The notes under the pieces are model-generated. The model was given only the letters and a program-made list of their open reading frames with translations. It ran no database searches and was not told the DNA's origin. Positions 1 to 6,559 of a DNA stretch of 16,307 bases are shown here, one piece after another. The DNA is taken from the NCBI GenBank assembly GCA_900553815.1, contig USEY01000068.1, forward strand, positions 1 to 16,307, written 5' to 3'. A program made the position numbers and the translations under genes. Origin of the DNA: an uncultured Bacteroides sp. (GTDB lineage Bacteria; Bacteroidota; Bacteroidia; Bacteroidales; Bacteroidaceae). The stretch's first letter is position 1. Each line of letters opens with the position of its first letter.

Positions 1-33
1 TTCATAGTATTAGATTTAAGGTTAACAAAGGTT

Positions 34-56
34 GGGCTCAGCGGAGCCCTTTTTTT
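34..56 (+). terminator. Rho-independent terminator of an upstream gene
   Basis: A perfect 6-bp GC-rich stem (GGGCTC 34-39, GAGCCC 44-49) with a four-base loop is followed directly by seven T residues (50-56). This is the classical intrinsic terminator layout on the + strand. It must serve a gene lying to the left of the window, because no coding sequence is visible in bases 1-33. Confidence 0.85.
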
Positions 57-130
57 ATGCCCTTTTGTAAGATGGCAGGATTCTGGGGTGAGTACTTTTT
101 TGAAATCTATTGGAGTGGTTTGCTAGAGCT

Positions 131-268
131 AACCTTGAAAACTTAGTTCCGTTTGTTTCTGCACTTGCCTTTCTCTGTATTTTCCTAAGATAGGACGCGG
201 CTCGGCATGGCCAAACCTGAAAACTTCGTTTTCTGTTTGTCTCTGCTCTCGTCTTTCACTATCTTTGC
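131..268 (+). repeat. Imperfect direct repeat of a promoter-like module upstream of topB
   Basis: Bases about 131-186 and 214-268 are two copies of the same roughly 55-base module, aligned by eye. Shared landmarks in the same order are AACCT(T)GAAAACTT, a GTTT-rich stretch, TTTG, TCTGC and CTTTC. Only the second copy ends in a proper -7 element (TATCTTTG at 260-267); the first has TATTTTCC (179-186). The module may be a local duplication or part of a dispersed repeat. Confidence 0.6.
236..267 (+). promoter_or_regulatory. Sigma-ABfr-type promoter of topB
   Basis: TTTG (236-239), 20 bases, then TATCTTTG (260-267) matches the Bacteroides consensus TTTG-N19..21-TAnnTTTG at every fixed base. The predicted transcript starts near 273, giving a 5' leader of about 20 bases before the topB ATG at 292. 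Confidence 0.8.
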
Positions 269-291
269 CCACCGAAATTAAAAAATAGAGA

Positions 292-2526
292 ATGATAGTT
301 TGCATTGCCGAGAAACCTTCCGTGGCGCGCGACATAGCCGACGTGCTGGGGGCAAGGGAAAAGAAAGACGGATATATAGAAGGAAACGGATACCAGGTGA
401 CTTGGACATTCGGTCACCTCTGTACGCTGAAAGAACCTCATGAATATACACCCGACTGGAAGTCGTGGCGACTGGAATATCTGCCCATGATTCCGCCACG
501 CTTCGGCATTAAGCTTATCAGTAATCCTACATACGAACGTCAGTTCCATGTCATTGAGGGACTGATGCAGAAAGCCGATATGATAATAAACTGCGGTGAT
601 GCCGGCCAGGAAGGAGAGCTCATCCAGCGTTGGGTGATGCAGAAGGCCGGCGCGCGCTGTCCGGTGAAGCGACTTTGGATTTCCTCGCTGACCGAAGAGG
701 CCATACGCGAAGGCTTTGCCAAGTTGCGCGACGCATCCGACTTTCAGCCTCTGTACGAAGCCGGTCTGAGCCGTGCCATAGGCGACTGGCTGCTGGGCAT
801 GAACGCCACGCGCCTTTACACCATGAAGTACGGGCAGAACCGCCAGGTCCTTTCCATCGGACGCGTGCAGACTCCTACACTGGCTCTCATTGTCAACCGC
901 CAACTGGAAATAGAGAACTTCGTGCCTAAACAATATTGGGTGCTTAATACCGTCTATCGTGACACCACTTTCTCTGCCCTTATCCGCAAAAGCGATGAAG
1001 AACTGGCTTTGGAGGCCGAGAAGCAGAAGGAGGCCATTGTCGCCGGAAAGAAGCCGAAGAAGGAAGAGGAGAATCGTGGCATTGACCCCATTACCGACCG
1101 TGAGCGGGGTGAGGAACTGCTCCGTCAGATAAAGGATGCTCCTTTCACTGTGACTTCGGTCACCAAGAAAGAAGGTAAGGAGGCTCCCCCGCGACTGTTT
1201 GACCTTACTTCCTTACAGGTGGAGTGCAACAAAAAGTTTGCTTATTCGGCCGATGATACGCTGAAGGCCATTCAGTCGCTCTACGAAAAGAAAATCACCA
1301 CTTATCCACGTGTAGACACCACCTTCCTGAGCGATGATATTTATCCCAAGTGTCCAAATATCCTGAAAGGGCTGCGCGACTATACCGTCCTGACCGCTCC
1401 CCTTGATGGAAAGACGTTGTCCAAGTCGAAGAAGGTCTTTGATAACTCCAAAGTGACCGACCACCATGCCATTATTCCTACCGGCCAGGCAGCCATGAAC
1501 CTGACCGATATGGAGCGCCGTGTGTTCGACCTTATTGCACGCCGGTTCATTGCTGTATTCTATCCCGACTGTAAGTTTTCTACCACCACCGTCATTGGTG
1601 AGGTGAAGAAAAACGTAGCTTCCACTCTTTTCCCGACCGAAAACGGGGAAGCGGAAGCCGAGGCCATTGAGTTCAAGACATCCGGACGACAGATTCTGGA
1701 ACCGGGTTGGCGTGTGGTTTTCAACCAAAATACAACCAATGCCGCGGCTGATGCCGACGACAAGGATACCGATGAGGATAACAAAGTTCTTCCGGCTTTT
1801 GTCAAGGGAGAAAGTGGTCCCCATGTGCCCGATTTGGTGGAGAAATGGACACAGCCGCCCCGCCCTTACACCGAAGCTACTCTTTTGCGGGCTATGGAAA
1901 CTGCCGGAAAGCTGGTGGACAACGACGAGCTGCGTGACGCCCTGAAAGAGAACGGTATCGGTCGTCCTTCTACCCGTGCTGCCATCATTGAGACCTTGTT
2001 CAAACGCAACTACATACGCAAGGAGAAGAAGAATCTGATAGCCACACCCACCGGTGTGGAGCTGATACAGATGATACGTGAGGAGCTGCTGAAGTCGGCC
2101 GAGCTGACCGGTATTTGGGAGAAGAAGCTGCGCGAGATAGAAAAGCGGACTTACAATGCCGGACAGTTTCTGGAAGAGCTGAAGCAGATGGTCAAGGAGA
2201 TTGTGGCTACCGTCATGGCCGACCGCAGCAACCGCCGCATCACCGTACAGGCACCGCCTGCTCCCAAGCAAGCCGCTGCCAAGTCGCCCGCTGCTGCCGA
2301 CAAGCCCAAGAAAGAACCTCGGAAGCGTGCGTCCAAGAAAGCCACCCAAGCTGCTCCGGCTGCCGAACAGCCCCAGGTGCAGGTACAGGTAGCACCTCAG
2401 CCGCCGGTTGACATCGTTGGCCAGCCTTGTCCTTTGTGTGGCAAGGGCGTCATTATCAAGGGTAAAACCGCTTATGGCTGTTCTGAGTGGCGCAACGGCT
2501 GTACTTTCCGAAAACCTTTTGAGTAA
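292..2526 (+). CDS. topB: DNA topoisomerase III (type IA)
   Basis: This 744-residue cytoplasmic enzyme cuts and rejoins one DNA strand, resolving precatenanes and recombination intermediates. The N-terminal TOPRIM domain has IAEKPS (catalytic Glu7) and GDAGQEGE (102-109), then SIGRVQTPTLAL (188-199). The active-site tyrosine is Tyr338 in ITTYPRVD. HHAIIPT (391-397) and GIGRPSTRAAIIE (555-567) are further family motifs. After residue about 650 comes a Lys/Ala/Pro-rich tail and a C-terminal zinc ribbon with Cys713, Cys716, Cys730 and Cys737. Length is slightly above E. coli TopB because of the tail. The TOPRIM DxD motif reads Asp103-Ala-Gly105, so the second Asp is missing, although Asp103 and Glu107 remain. 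The gene stands alone behind a good promoter and converges on anmK. The start is the first ATG after the promoter and gives the expected N-terminus. Conjugative elements also carry topB, but no such genes are nearby. Confidence 0.95.
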   Translation: MIVCIAEKPSVARDIADVLGAREKKDGYIEGNGYQVTWTFGHLCTLKEPHEYTPDWKSWRLEYLPMIPPRFGIKLISNPTYERQFHVIEGLMQKADMIINCGDAGQEGELIQRWVMQKAGARCPVKRLWISSLTEEAIREGFAKLRDASDFQPLYEAGLSRAIGDWLLGMNATRLYTMKYGQNRQVLSIGRVQTPTLALIVNRQLEIENFVPKQYWVLNTVYRDTTFSALIRKSDEELALEAEKQKEAIVAGKKPKKEEENRGIDPITDRERGEELLRQIKDAPFTVTSVTKKEGKEAPPRLFDLTSLQVECNKKFAYSADDTLKAIQSLYEKKITTYPRVDTTFLSDDIYPKCPNILKGLRDYTVLTAPLDGKTLSKSKKVFDNSKVTDHHAIIPTGQAAMNLTDMERRVFDLIARRFIAVFYPDCKFSTTTVIGEVKKNVASTLFPTENGEAEAEAIEFKTSGRQILEPGWRVVFNQNTTNAAADADDKDTDEDNKVLPAFVKGESGPHVPDLVEKWTQPPRPYTEATLLRAMETAGKLVDNDELRDALKENGIGRPSTRAAIIETLFKRNYIRKEKKNLIATPTGVELIQMIREELLKSAELTGIWEKKLREIEKRTYNAGQFLEELKQMVKEIVATVMADRSNRRITVQAPPAPKQAAAKSPAAADKPKKEPRKRASKKATQAAPAAEQPQVQVQVAPQPPVDIVGQPCPLCGKGVIIKGKTAYGCSEWRNGCTFRKPFE

Positions 2527-2560
2527 GGACTTCCGGCGCCAAGCTGGTTTTCCGCTGTTG

Positions 2561-2594
2561 GCCGGACATTTTTGTCAAACGAGAAATGTCCGGC
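2561..2594. terminator. Inverted repeat between convergent topB and anmK, possible two-way terminator
   Basis: GCCGGACATTT (2561-2571) pairs perfectly with AAATGTCCGGC (2584-2594) around a 12-base loop, an 11-bp stem. It lies in the 78-base gap between two convergent stop codons, where a shared terminator is expected. No T-tract follows on either strand, so intrinsic termination is not assured. Confidence 0.5.
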
Positions 2595-2604
2595 GCATCC
2601 AATT

Positions 2605-3687
2605 TCAGGCCTTAAACAGCATTCCCCCGATATTGTCCCTGCTTGCTCCCGTCACCGAGGCCAGGCAGCTTGGCTCATTGGCCATGTAGAGCGTGCCCAG
2701 CAGGGCAAAAATCAGTGCTTCTTTGTATTCTATAATCTGTCCGTCGGGAACGACAATCTTGCATGGGCAGAGGGCCGCCATGCGTTCCATCAGGAACTTG
2801 TTATAGGCTCCGCCACCTGTCACCAGCATTTGCGGGGTGTGTTTGTTGGTGGCCGCTTCAGACACGACGCGGGCCACCTGCCAGGCCGCGTGCTCGTAGA
2901 AGGTTCGTAGCATGTCTTCCAGCTTCAGCCCATAGCTGTCGAGCAGGGGATAGACCTGTGTCTCCACCCATTCCCGTCCCAGCGACTTCGGGCCGGCCTG
3001 TTGGTAGAAGTCCATTCTGTTCAGGCGGTCGAGTAGTGGCTGGCAAATGCTTCCTTGTCGGGCCAGCAGTCCGTCGCGGTCAAATTCCAGTCCTATCTGG
3101 CGGCAATAGTGGTTGATGACATAGTTGGCCGGGCTGATGTCGAACGCAACGCGCTGTCCGTCTTTCTCGAACGAAATGTTGGAAAAACCACCGATGTTGA
3201 GGCAGAAATCGTAGTCGGCAAACAGCAGACGGTCGCCTATGGGTACCAGTGGTGCGCCTTGTCCGCCCAGCATGATGTCCAGTCTGCGGAAATCGGACAC
3301 GGTGGGGATGCCCGTTTCGGCGGCAATGGCCGCTCCGTCGCCTATCTGGAACATGATGCGCTTCTGCGGCTCGTGGAAGATGGTGTGTCCGTGCGAGGCA
3401 ATGATGTCGGGGCGTACGCCAAATTCGCGGATGAAATCATTGACCCGCTCGCCCAGAAAGCGTCCGTAGGCACTGTGGAAGGTGATGAACTCCAGTGCGC
3501 TCATTTGCTGCGCGCCGGTCCCCAGTTTGTATTTCAGTTCGTCGGGATAGGTATAGCCTCTGGCTGCATCGATGTGGAAACTCCACCGTCCGTTGCTTCG
3601 GTGGAAAGTGCAGCAGCAGACGTCCAGCCCGTCGAGTGAGGTGCCCGACATCAGGCCGATGGCTTGTAGGTGAAAATCGTTGTTCAT
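2605..3687 (-). CDS. anmK: Anhydro-N-acetylmuramic acid kinase
   Basis: AnmK opens and phosphorylates 1,6-anhydro-MurNAc with ATP to give MurNAc-6-phosphate, a cytoplasmic step in peptidoglycan recycling. The 360-residue protein has the ASKHA-type phosphate loop GLMSGTSLDG (11-20), ASHGHTIFH (97-105), SDFRRLDIMLGGQGAPLVP (131-149, the most conserved family block), NIGGFSNIS (164-172), GPKSLGREW (232-240) and the nucleotide-site VTGGGAYNKFL (289-299). Length is typical. The frame is open up to 3777, but I chose the ATG at 3687. It gives the family N-terminus, and a promoter match at 3747-3778 lies inside the longer reading, which would make the extra 30 residues untranslatable from that transcript. 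The gene is convergent with topB and divergent from the OmpA-family gene; no other recycling gene is adjacent. Confidence 0.95.
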   Translation of the reverse strand: MNNDFHLQAIGLMSGTSLDGLDVCCCTFHRSNGRWSFHIDAARGYTYPDELKYKLGTGAQQMSALEFITFHSAYGRFLGERVNDFIREFGVRPDIIASHGHTIFHEPQKRIMFQIGDGAAIAAETGIPTVSDFRRLDIMLGGQGAPLVPIGDRLLFADYDFCLNIGGFSNISFEKDGQRVAFDISPANYVINHYCRQIGLEFDRDGLLARQGSICQPLLDRLNRMDFYQQAGPKSLGREWVETQVYPLLDSYGLKLEDMLRTFYEHAAWQVARVVSEAATNKHTPQMLVTGGGAYNKFLMERMAALCPCKIVVPDGQIIEYKEALIFALLGTLYMANEPSCLASVTGASRDNIGGMLFKA

Positions 3688-3746
3688 AGGTATGAAATTT
3701 AATAGGTACATTGGGCGCCTTTTCATGGGAGGAGGCGTAGTGGCGG

Positions 3747-3778
3747 TAAAGATAGCGATTGGTATGCACAGAGGCAAA
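3747..3778 (-). promoter_or_regulatory. Predicted promoter of anmK
   Basis: Read on the minus strand: TTTG (3778-3775), 20 bases, TATCTTTA (3754-3747). This is the Bacteroides promoter layout with one mismatch in the last base of the -7 box. Transcription would begin near 3740, about 50 bases before the chosen ATG at 3687, which supports that start. Confidence 0.65.
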
Positions 3779-3868
3779 CGAAAAGGAGGTTTTCAAAGCA
3801 TTGCCATGCCATGATGTCTTTAGCCGGGTATGTTTGGAAGTGTTTTCGGCAGTTTGGTTGGAGTTTGT

Positions 3869-3883
3869 CAAAATGACATTTTG
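3869..3883. repeat. 15-base palindrome in the anmK/OmpA-gene spacer
   Basis: CAAAATG-A-CATTTTG is a perfect inverted repeat with a single central base. Such short odd palindromes often bind dimeric repressors, but here it lies about 90 bases upstream of the anmK -33 box, so the role is unknown. Confidence 0.4.
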
Positions 3884-4123
3884 TATTTCCTGTTGGCTGA
3901 GAATGGCGTTTTTTCGGGCGGAGGGAGTACTGATGGATTTTTTTGAAGCTAAGAATGGATAACTAGCAGTGAGTGATATGAATAGCGAAATATTGACAGA
4001 TGAATCAGGAAAACCGGAAAGCTGAAAAACGTTTTTTAGACTGTTTGGTGGAGCAAAAAAGAGGTATTGGACGGTATTAGTTAACACTTTGGATGATAAC
4101 TTCGGACTCCTTAGTCGCAAAGT

Positions 4124-4226
4124 CTATACTCCTATCACGCGGGAAGTATAGTTTTAATGCAGAAAAAGCAATGTTTTCGGGTAAAACAAAGAATGTTTTT
4201 AGTCGGAAGAGGCCGTTTTATGGCCT
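4124..4226 (+). other. Cluster of three hairpins, possible structured RNA
   Basis: Three inverted repeats follow each other. CTATACT (4124-4130) pairs with AGTATAG (4145-4151) and is followed by TTTT. TGTTTT (4172-4177) pairs with AAAACA (4183-4188). AGGCC (4210-4214) pairs with GGCCT (4222-4226). No clear promoter precedes them. The first hairpin with its T-run could act as a terminator. A regulatory RNA or a decayed repeat are the alternatives. Confidence 0.3.
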
Positions 4227-4476
4227 TAACTTCGGCTGGTTGTCGTTTTTATGTAGAATACTTTGTAAGCGGAATAGGCGTATTACTAGCCTTTTGTTGT
4301 TATATATGTCCTTTAGGGTGTCTGTTTGCTTTTCGGGCTAATGGCTTTTTACAATATATTTCATTGGTGCACGTCTGTCGTTTCCTTGGCACTATGGTTT
4401 CTGCTCTGGTGATGGTAACAGCCTGCGTTCCTCGGATAAGTTAGGCTTCCAGCTTTGAAAAAATGGAGTGGTTTGT

Positions 4477-4506
4477 CTTGAAATCCCGCTGTATTCCTTA
4501 TTTTTG
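4477..4506 (+). promoter_or_regulatory. Possible promoter immediately before the OmpA-family gene
   Basis: TATTTTTG (4499-4506) fits TAnnTTTG fully. The upstream CTTG (4477-4480, spacing 18) or TTTG (4472-4475, spacing 23) is a poor -33 match. The box ends only six bases before the ATG at 4513, so transcription from it would give an mRNA with almost no leader. It may be a chance match. Confidence 0.35.
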
Positions 4507-4512
4507 TCCCCT

Positions 4513-6543
4513 ATGAAGCGAAGTAGTTTTCCGATGGTTGTCTGTTGGGCCGTGTTGATGGCGGTCTGCTGTTCGTGTGGCACGGGCAAAAGCCTGCGTC
4601 GTGCCGAGCAGTGCTATAGCCTCGGTGAATATTTTGAGGCAGCCCGCTACTACAAAGCTGCCTACCAGCGTACATCGCCGCGCAAGCGTGCCGAGCGGGG
4701 GGCACTGGCTTTCCGCATGGCCGAATGCTATCGTCGCATCAACTATACGGCACGTGCCAAAGGAGCCTATCTCAACGCCTTGCGCTATGGTTGCAAGGAC
4801 AGTGTGGCCTTGTTCTACCTGGCTGCTACGTTGCAGAAGAATGGAGAATACAAGGCGGCGGCCGAACGCTATAAGGCCTATTTGGACTATGCTGCGCATA
4901 CCTCGGCCGATTCGCTGAAGGCTCGCGGATATGAAGCTTTGCGTGTGGAGTCGGCTCGGTCGGGATTGAAGGCGTGTAGTCTGGCCATGGAGTGGAAACA
5001 GCAGCCTACGCGCTACAAGGTGAAGCGCGAGCAGGTCTTCTTGTCGCGGCGTAGCGACTATGCACCCATGTTTGCGGCCGACGATGCTTCGCTGCTTTAT
5101 TTTACCTCTACCCGCAAGGAGGCCAAGGGAGAGGAAGAAAACGGTATTACCGGTCAGAAGAGTGCTGACATCTTCCTGTCGCGGCGCGATGAACGTGGAC
5201 GCTGGCAGAAGCCCGATACACTGGCCGGAACACTGAACACGGAATTTGAGGAAGGAGCTTGTGCCTTCTCGCCCGACGGAAAGACAATGTACTTTACCCG
5301 TTGCCGTACCCTGCCCGACGCACCTGCATACGCTGAGATTTATGTATCGCAACGCACTGGGGCAGAGTGGGGGGCACCGCGTTTGTTCCAGCTTACGGCC
5401 GATACGCTCTCGTCCTATGCCCATCCGGCTGTCTCGGCCGACGGAGCGTGGCTTTATTTCGTTTCCGACATGCCCGGCGGACAGGGAGGTACGGACATCT
5501 GGAGGGCGGCACTGACTGCCGACGGCGTAGGCTTTGTGGAGAACTTGGGGCCGGAAGTGAACACTGCCGGTAGCGAAATGTTCCCAACGGTGGCACCCGA
5601 CGGCAGCCTGTATTTTTCTTCAGACGGACATCCCGGCATGGGCGGACTGGATATATTTAGGGCGGCACTTGACAGTTTAACTGGTAGCTGGCAAGTAGAG
5701 AACCTGCGCTGCCCGATCAATTCGGCTGCCGATGATTTCGGCATGACTTTCGAGCCGGGACATCCCAACCGGGGCTTCTTCTCGTCCAACCGTGGCGATG
5801 CACGCGGTTGGGACCATCTATATAGTTTTGAGTATCCTGAAGTTCATCATGTATTGACTGGCTTGGTTTACGACCGTCAGGGAGGCCCTTTGGCCGGTGC
5901 TACGGTGACGTTGGCGGGCAACGATGGCACCTATCTGCGTATTGATACCCGCCGCGACGGCACTTTCAGGCAAGAGGTTGCTCTCGGTCGCAGCTACGCT
6001 CTGTTGGCGGCTTGCCGCGGCTATCTGAATGGTTGCCAGGAACTGGCAACAGATAGTGTGGAAGAAGACCGGGAATATCATGTAGAGTTCGGCCTTGCTT
6101 CCATCACCAAGCCGGTGCTTATTGAAAATATCTTCTATGAGTTCGACCGTGCCGACCTGACTCCAGCCTCGTCGGCTTCGCTCGATGAGCTGGTGAAGTT
6201 GCTGAAGGACAATCCTACCGTGTGCATCGAACTGGGGGCACATTGCGACTATTTTGGCAAGGACGACTACAATCTGCGCCTGTCGCAACGGCGTGCCGAG
6301 TCGGTCGTGCGCTATCTGGTGGCCGGGGGCATAGAGCCCGACCGCCTGACGGCCAAAGGCTATGGCGAGGAAAGCCCGAAGGTGGTAGATGCCTATGCCT
6401 TGCAGCAAGCTCCCTTCCTGAAGGAGGGCGATGTGCTGACCGAGGAGTTTATAAAAAATCTCCTGCCCGAGGAGCAGGAGATTTGCAATGCCTTGAACCG
6501 TCGTACCGAGTTTAGGGTTACGCGTACGACGTATGGCTTGTAG
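4513..6543 (+). CDS. TPR/PD40/CRD/OmpA-domain lipoprotein (PorE-like architecture)
   Basis: The 676-residue protein has an N-terminal signal (MKRSSF, then a hydrophobic stretch) ending in a Cys-rich lipobox (Cys19, 20 and 22), so an outer-membrane lipoprotein facing the periplasm is likely. Tetratricopeptide-like helices occupy about 28-130. A PD40/WD40-like propeller spans about 180-440, with repeated blades such as FSPDGKTMYF, VSADGAWLYF and VAPDGSLYFSS. A carboxypeptidase-regulatory-like domain lies at about 446-528, and an OmpA C-terminal peptidoglycan-binding domain at about 536-672. Asp579 and Arg594 fall where the family binds the stem-peptide diaminopimelate. This domain order is that of PorE of the type IX secretion system, but many Bacteroides paralogues exist and no T9SS gene is nearby, so the role is probably envelope anchoring. 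The in-frame GTG at 4468 is rejected because it would put 15 residues before the signal peptide. The 3' end converges on the M20 gene with a 16-base gap. Confidence 0.85.
   Translation: MKRSSFPMVVCWAVLMAVCCSCGTGKSLRRAEQCYSLGEYFEAARYYKAAYQRTSPRKRAERGALAFRMAECYRRINYTARAKGAYLNALRYGCKDSVALFYLAATLQKNGEYKAAAERYKAYLDYAAHTSADSLKARGYEALRVESARSGLKACSLAMEWKQQPTRYKVKREQVFLSRRSDYAPMFAADDASLLYFTSTRKEAKGEEENGITGQKSADIFLSRRDERGRWQKPDTLAGTLNTEFEEGACAFSPDGKTMYFTRCRTLPDAPAYAEIYVSQRTGAEWGAPRLFQLTADTLSSYAHPAVSADGAWLYFVSDMPGGQGGTDIWRAALTADGVGFVENLGPEVNTAGSEMFPTVAPDGSLYFSSDGHPGMGGLDIFRAALDSLTGSWQVENLRCPINSAADDFGMTFEPGHPNRGFFSSNRGDARGWDHLYSFEYPEVHHVLTGLVYDRQGGPLAGATVTLAGNDGTYLRIDTRRDGTFRQEVALGRSYALLAACRGYLNGCQELATDSVEEDREYHVEFGLASITKPVLIENIFYEFDRADLTPASSASLDELVKLLKDNPTVCIELGAHCDYFGKDDYNLRLSQRRAESVVRYLVAGGIEPDRLTAKGYGEESPKVVDAYALQQAPFLKEGDVLTEEFIKNLLPEEQEICNALNRRTEFRVTRTTYGL
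6451..6484 (-). terminator. Intrinsic terminator of the aroC-M20 transcript, inside the OmpA-family CDS
   Basis: AAATCTCCTGC (6456-6466) and GCAGGAGATTT (6474-6484) form a perfect 11-bp stem with a seven-base loop. Read on the minus strand, the second arm runs into six T residues followed by AT. This is an intrinsic terminator 76 bases beyond the M20 stop codon, entirely within the sense codons of the convergent OmpA-family gene (residues about 647-658). On the + strand no T-tract follows, so it is directional. Confidence 0.7.
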
Positions 6544-6559
6544 TAATTTTCTTATTGCT

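Larger units (their letters stand above)
3688..4512. other. 825-base divergent spacer, no convincing gene
   Basis: This spacer between anmK and the OmpA-family lipoprotein gene holds the anmK promoter at its left end, a 15-base palindrome (3869-3883), a cluster of three hairpins (4124-4226) and a possible promoter next to 4513. Open frames of 80-95 codons exist at about 4093-4444, but their composition is not protein-like (Cys/Phe/Arg-rich, no domain, overlapping frames), so no CDS is called. It is unusually long for this gene-dense window and could hold a small RNA or a decayed element. Confidence 0.6.

Noticed and set aside
129..335. 68-codon minus-strand frame upstream of topB
   Set aside because: It lies over the duplicated promoter module and enters topB antisense. 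It is charged and periodic because of the repeat and shows no domain.
1213..2349. 378-codon minus-strand frame inside topB
   Set aside because: It is antisense to the conserved topB coding region. Its long openness follows from topB codon use, and the translation shows no recognisable family.
3688..3777. 30-residue N-terminal extension of anmK
   Set aside because: It would precede the family N-terminus, and a good promoter match (3747-3778) lies inside it.
3437..4120. 227-codon minus-strand frame over the anmK 5' end and spacer
   Set aside because: It overlaps the conserved N-terminus of anmK in another frame. The rest covers spacer DNA, and the composition is not protein-like.
4093..4444. 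Overlapping 82- and 95-codon plus-strand frames in the spacer
   Set aside because: They overlap in different frames, have Cys/Phe/Arg-rich translations with no domain, and lie over the hairpin cluster.
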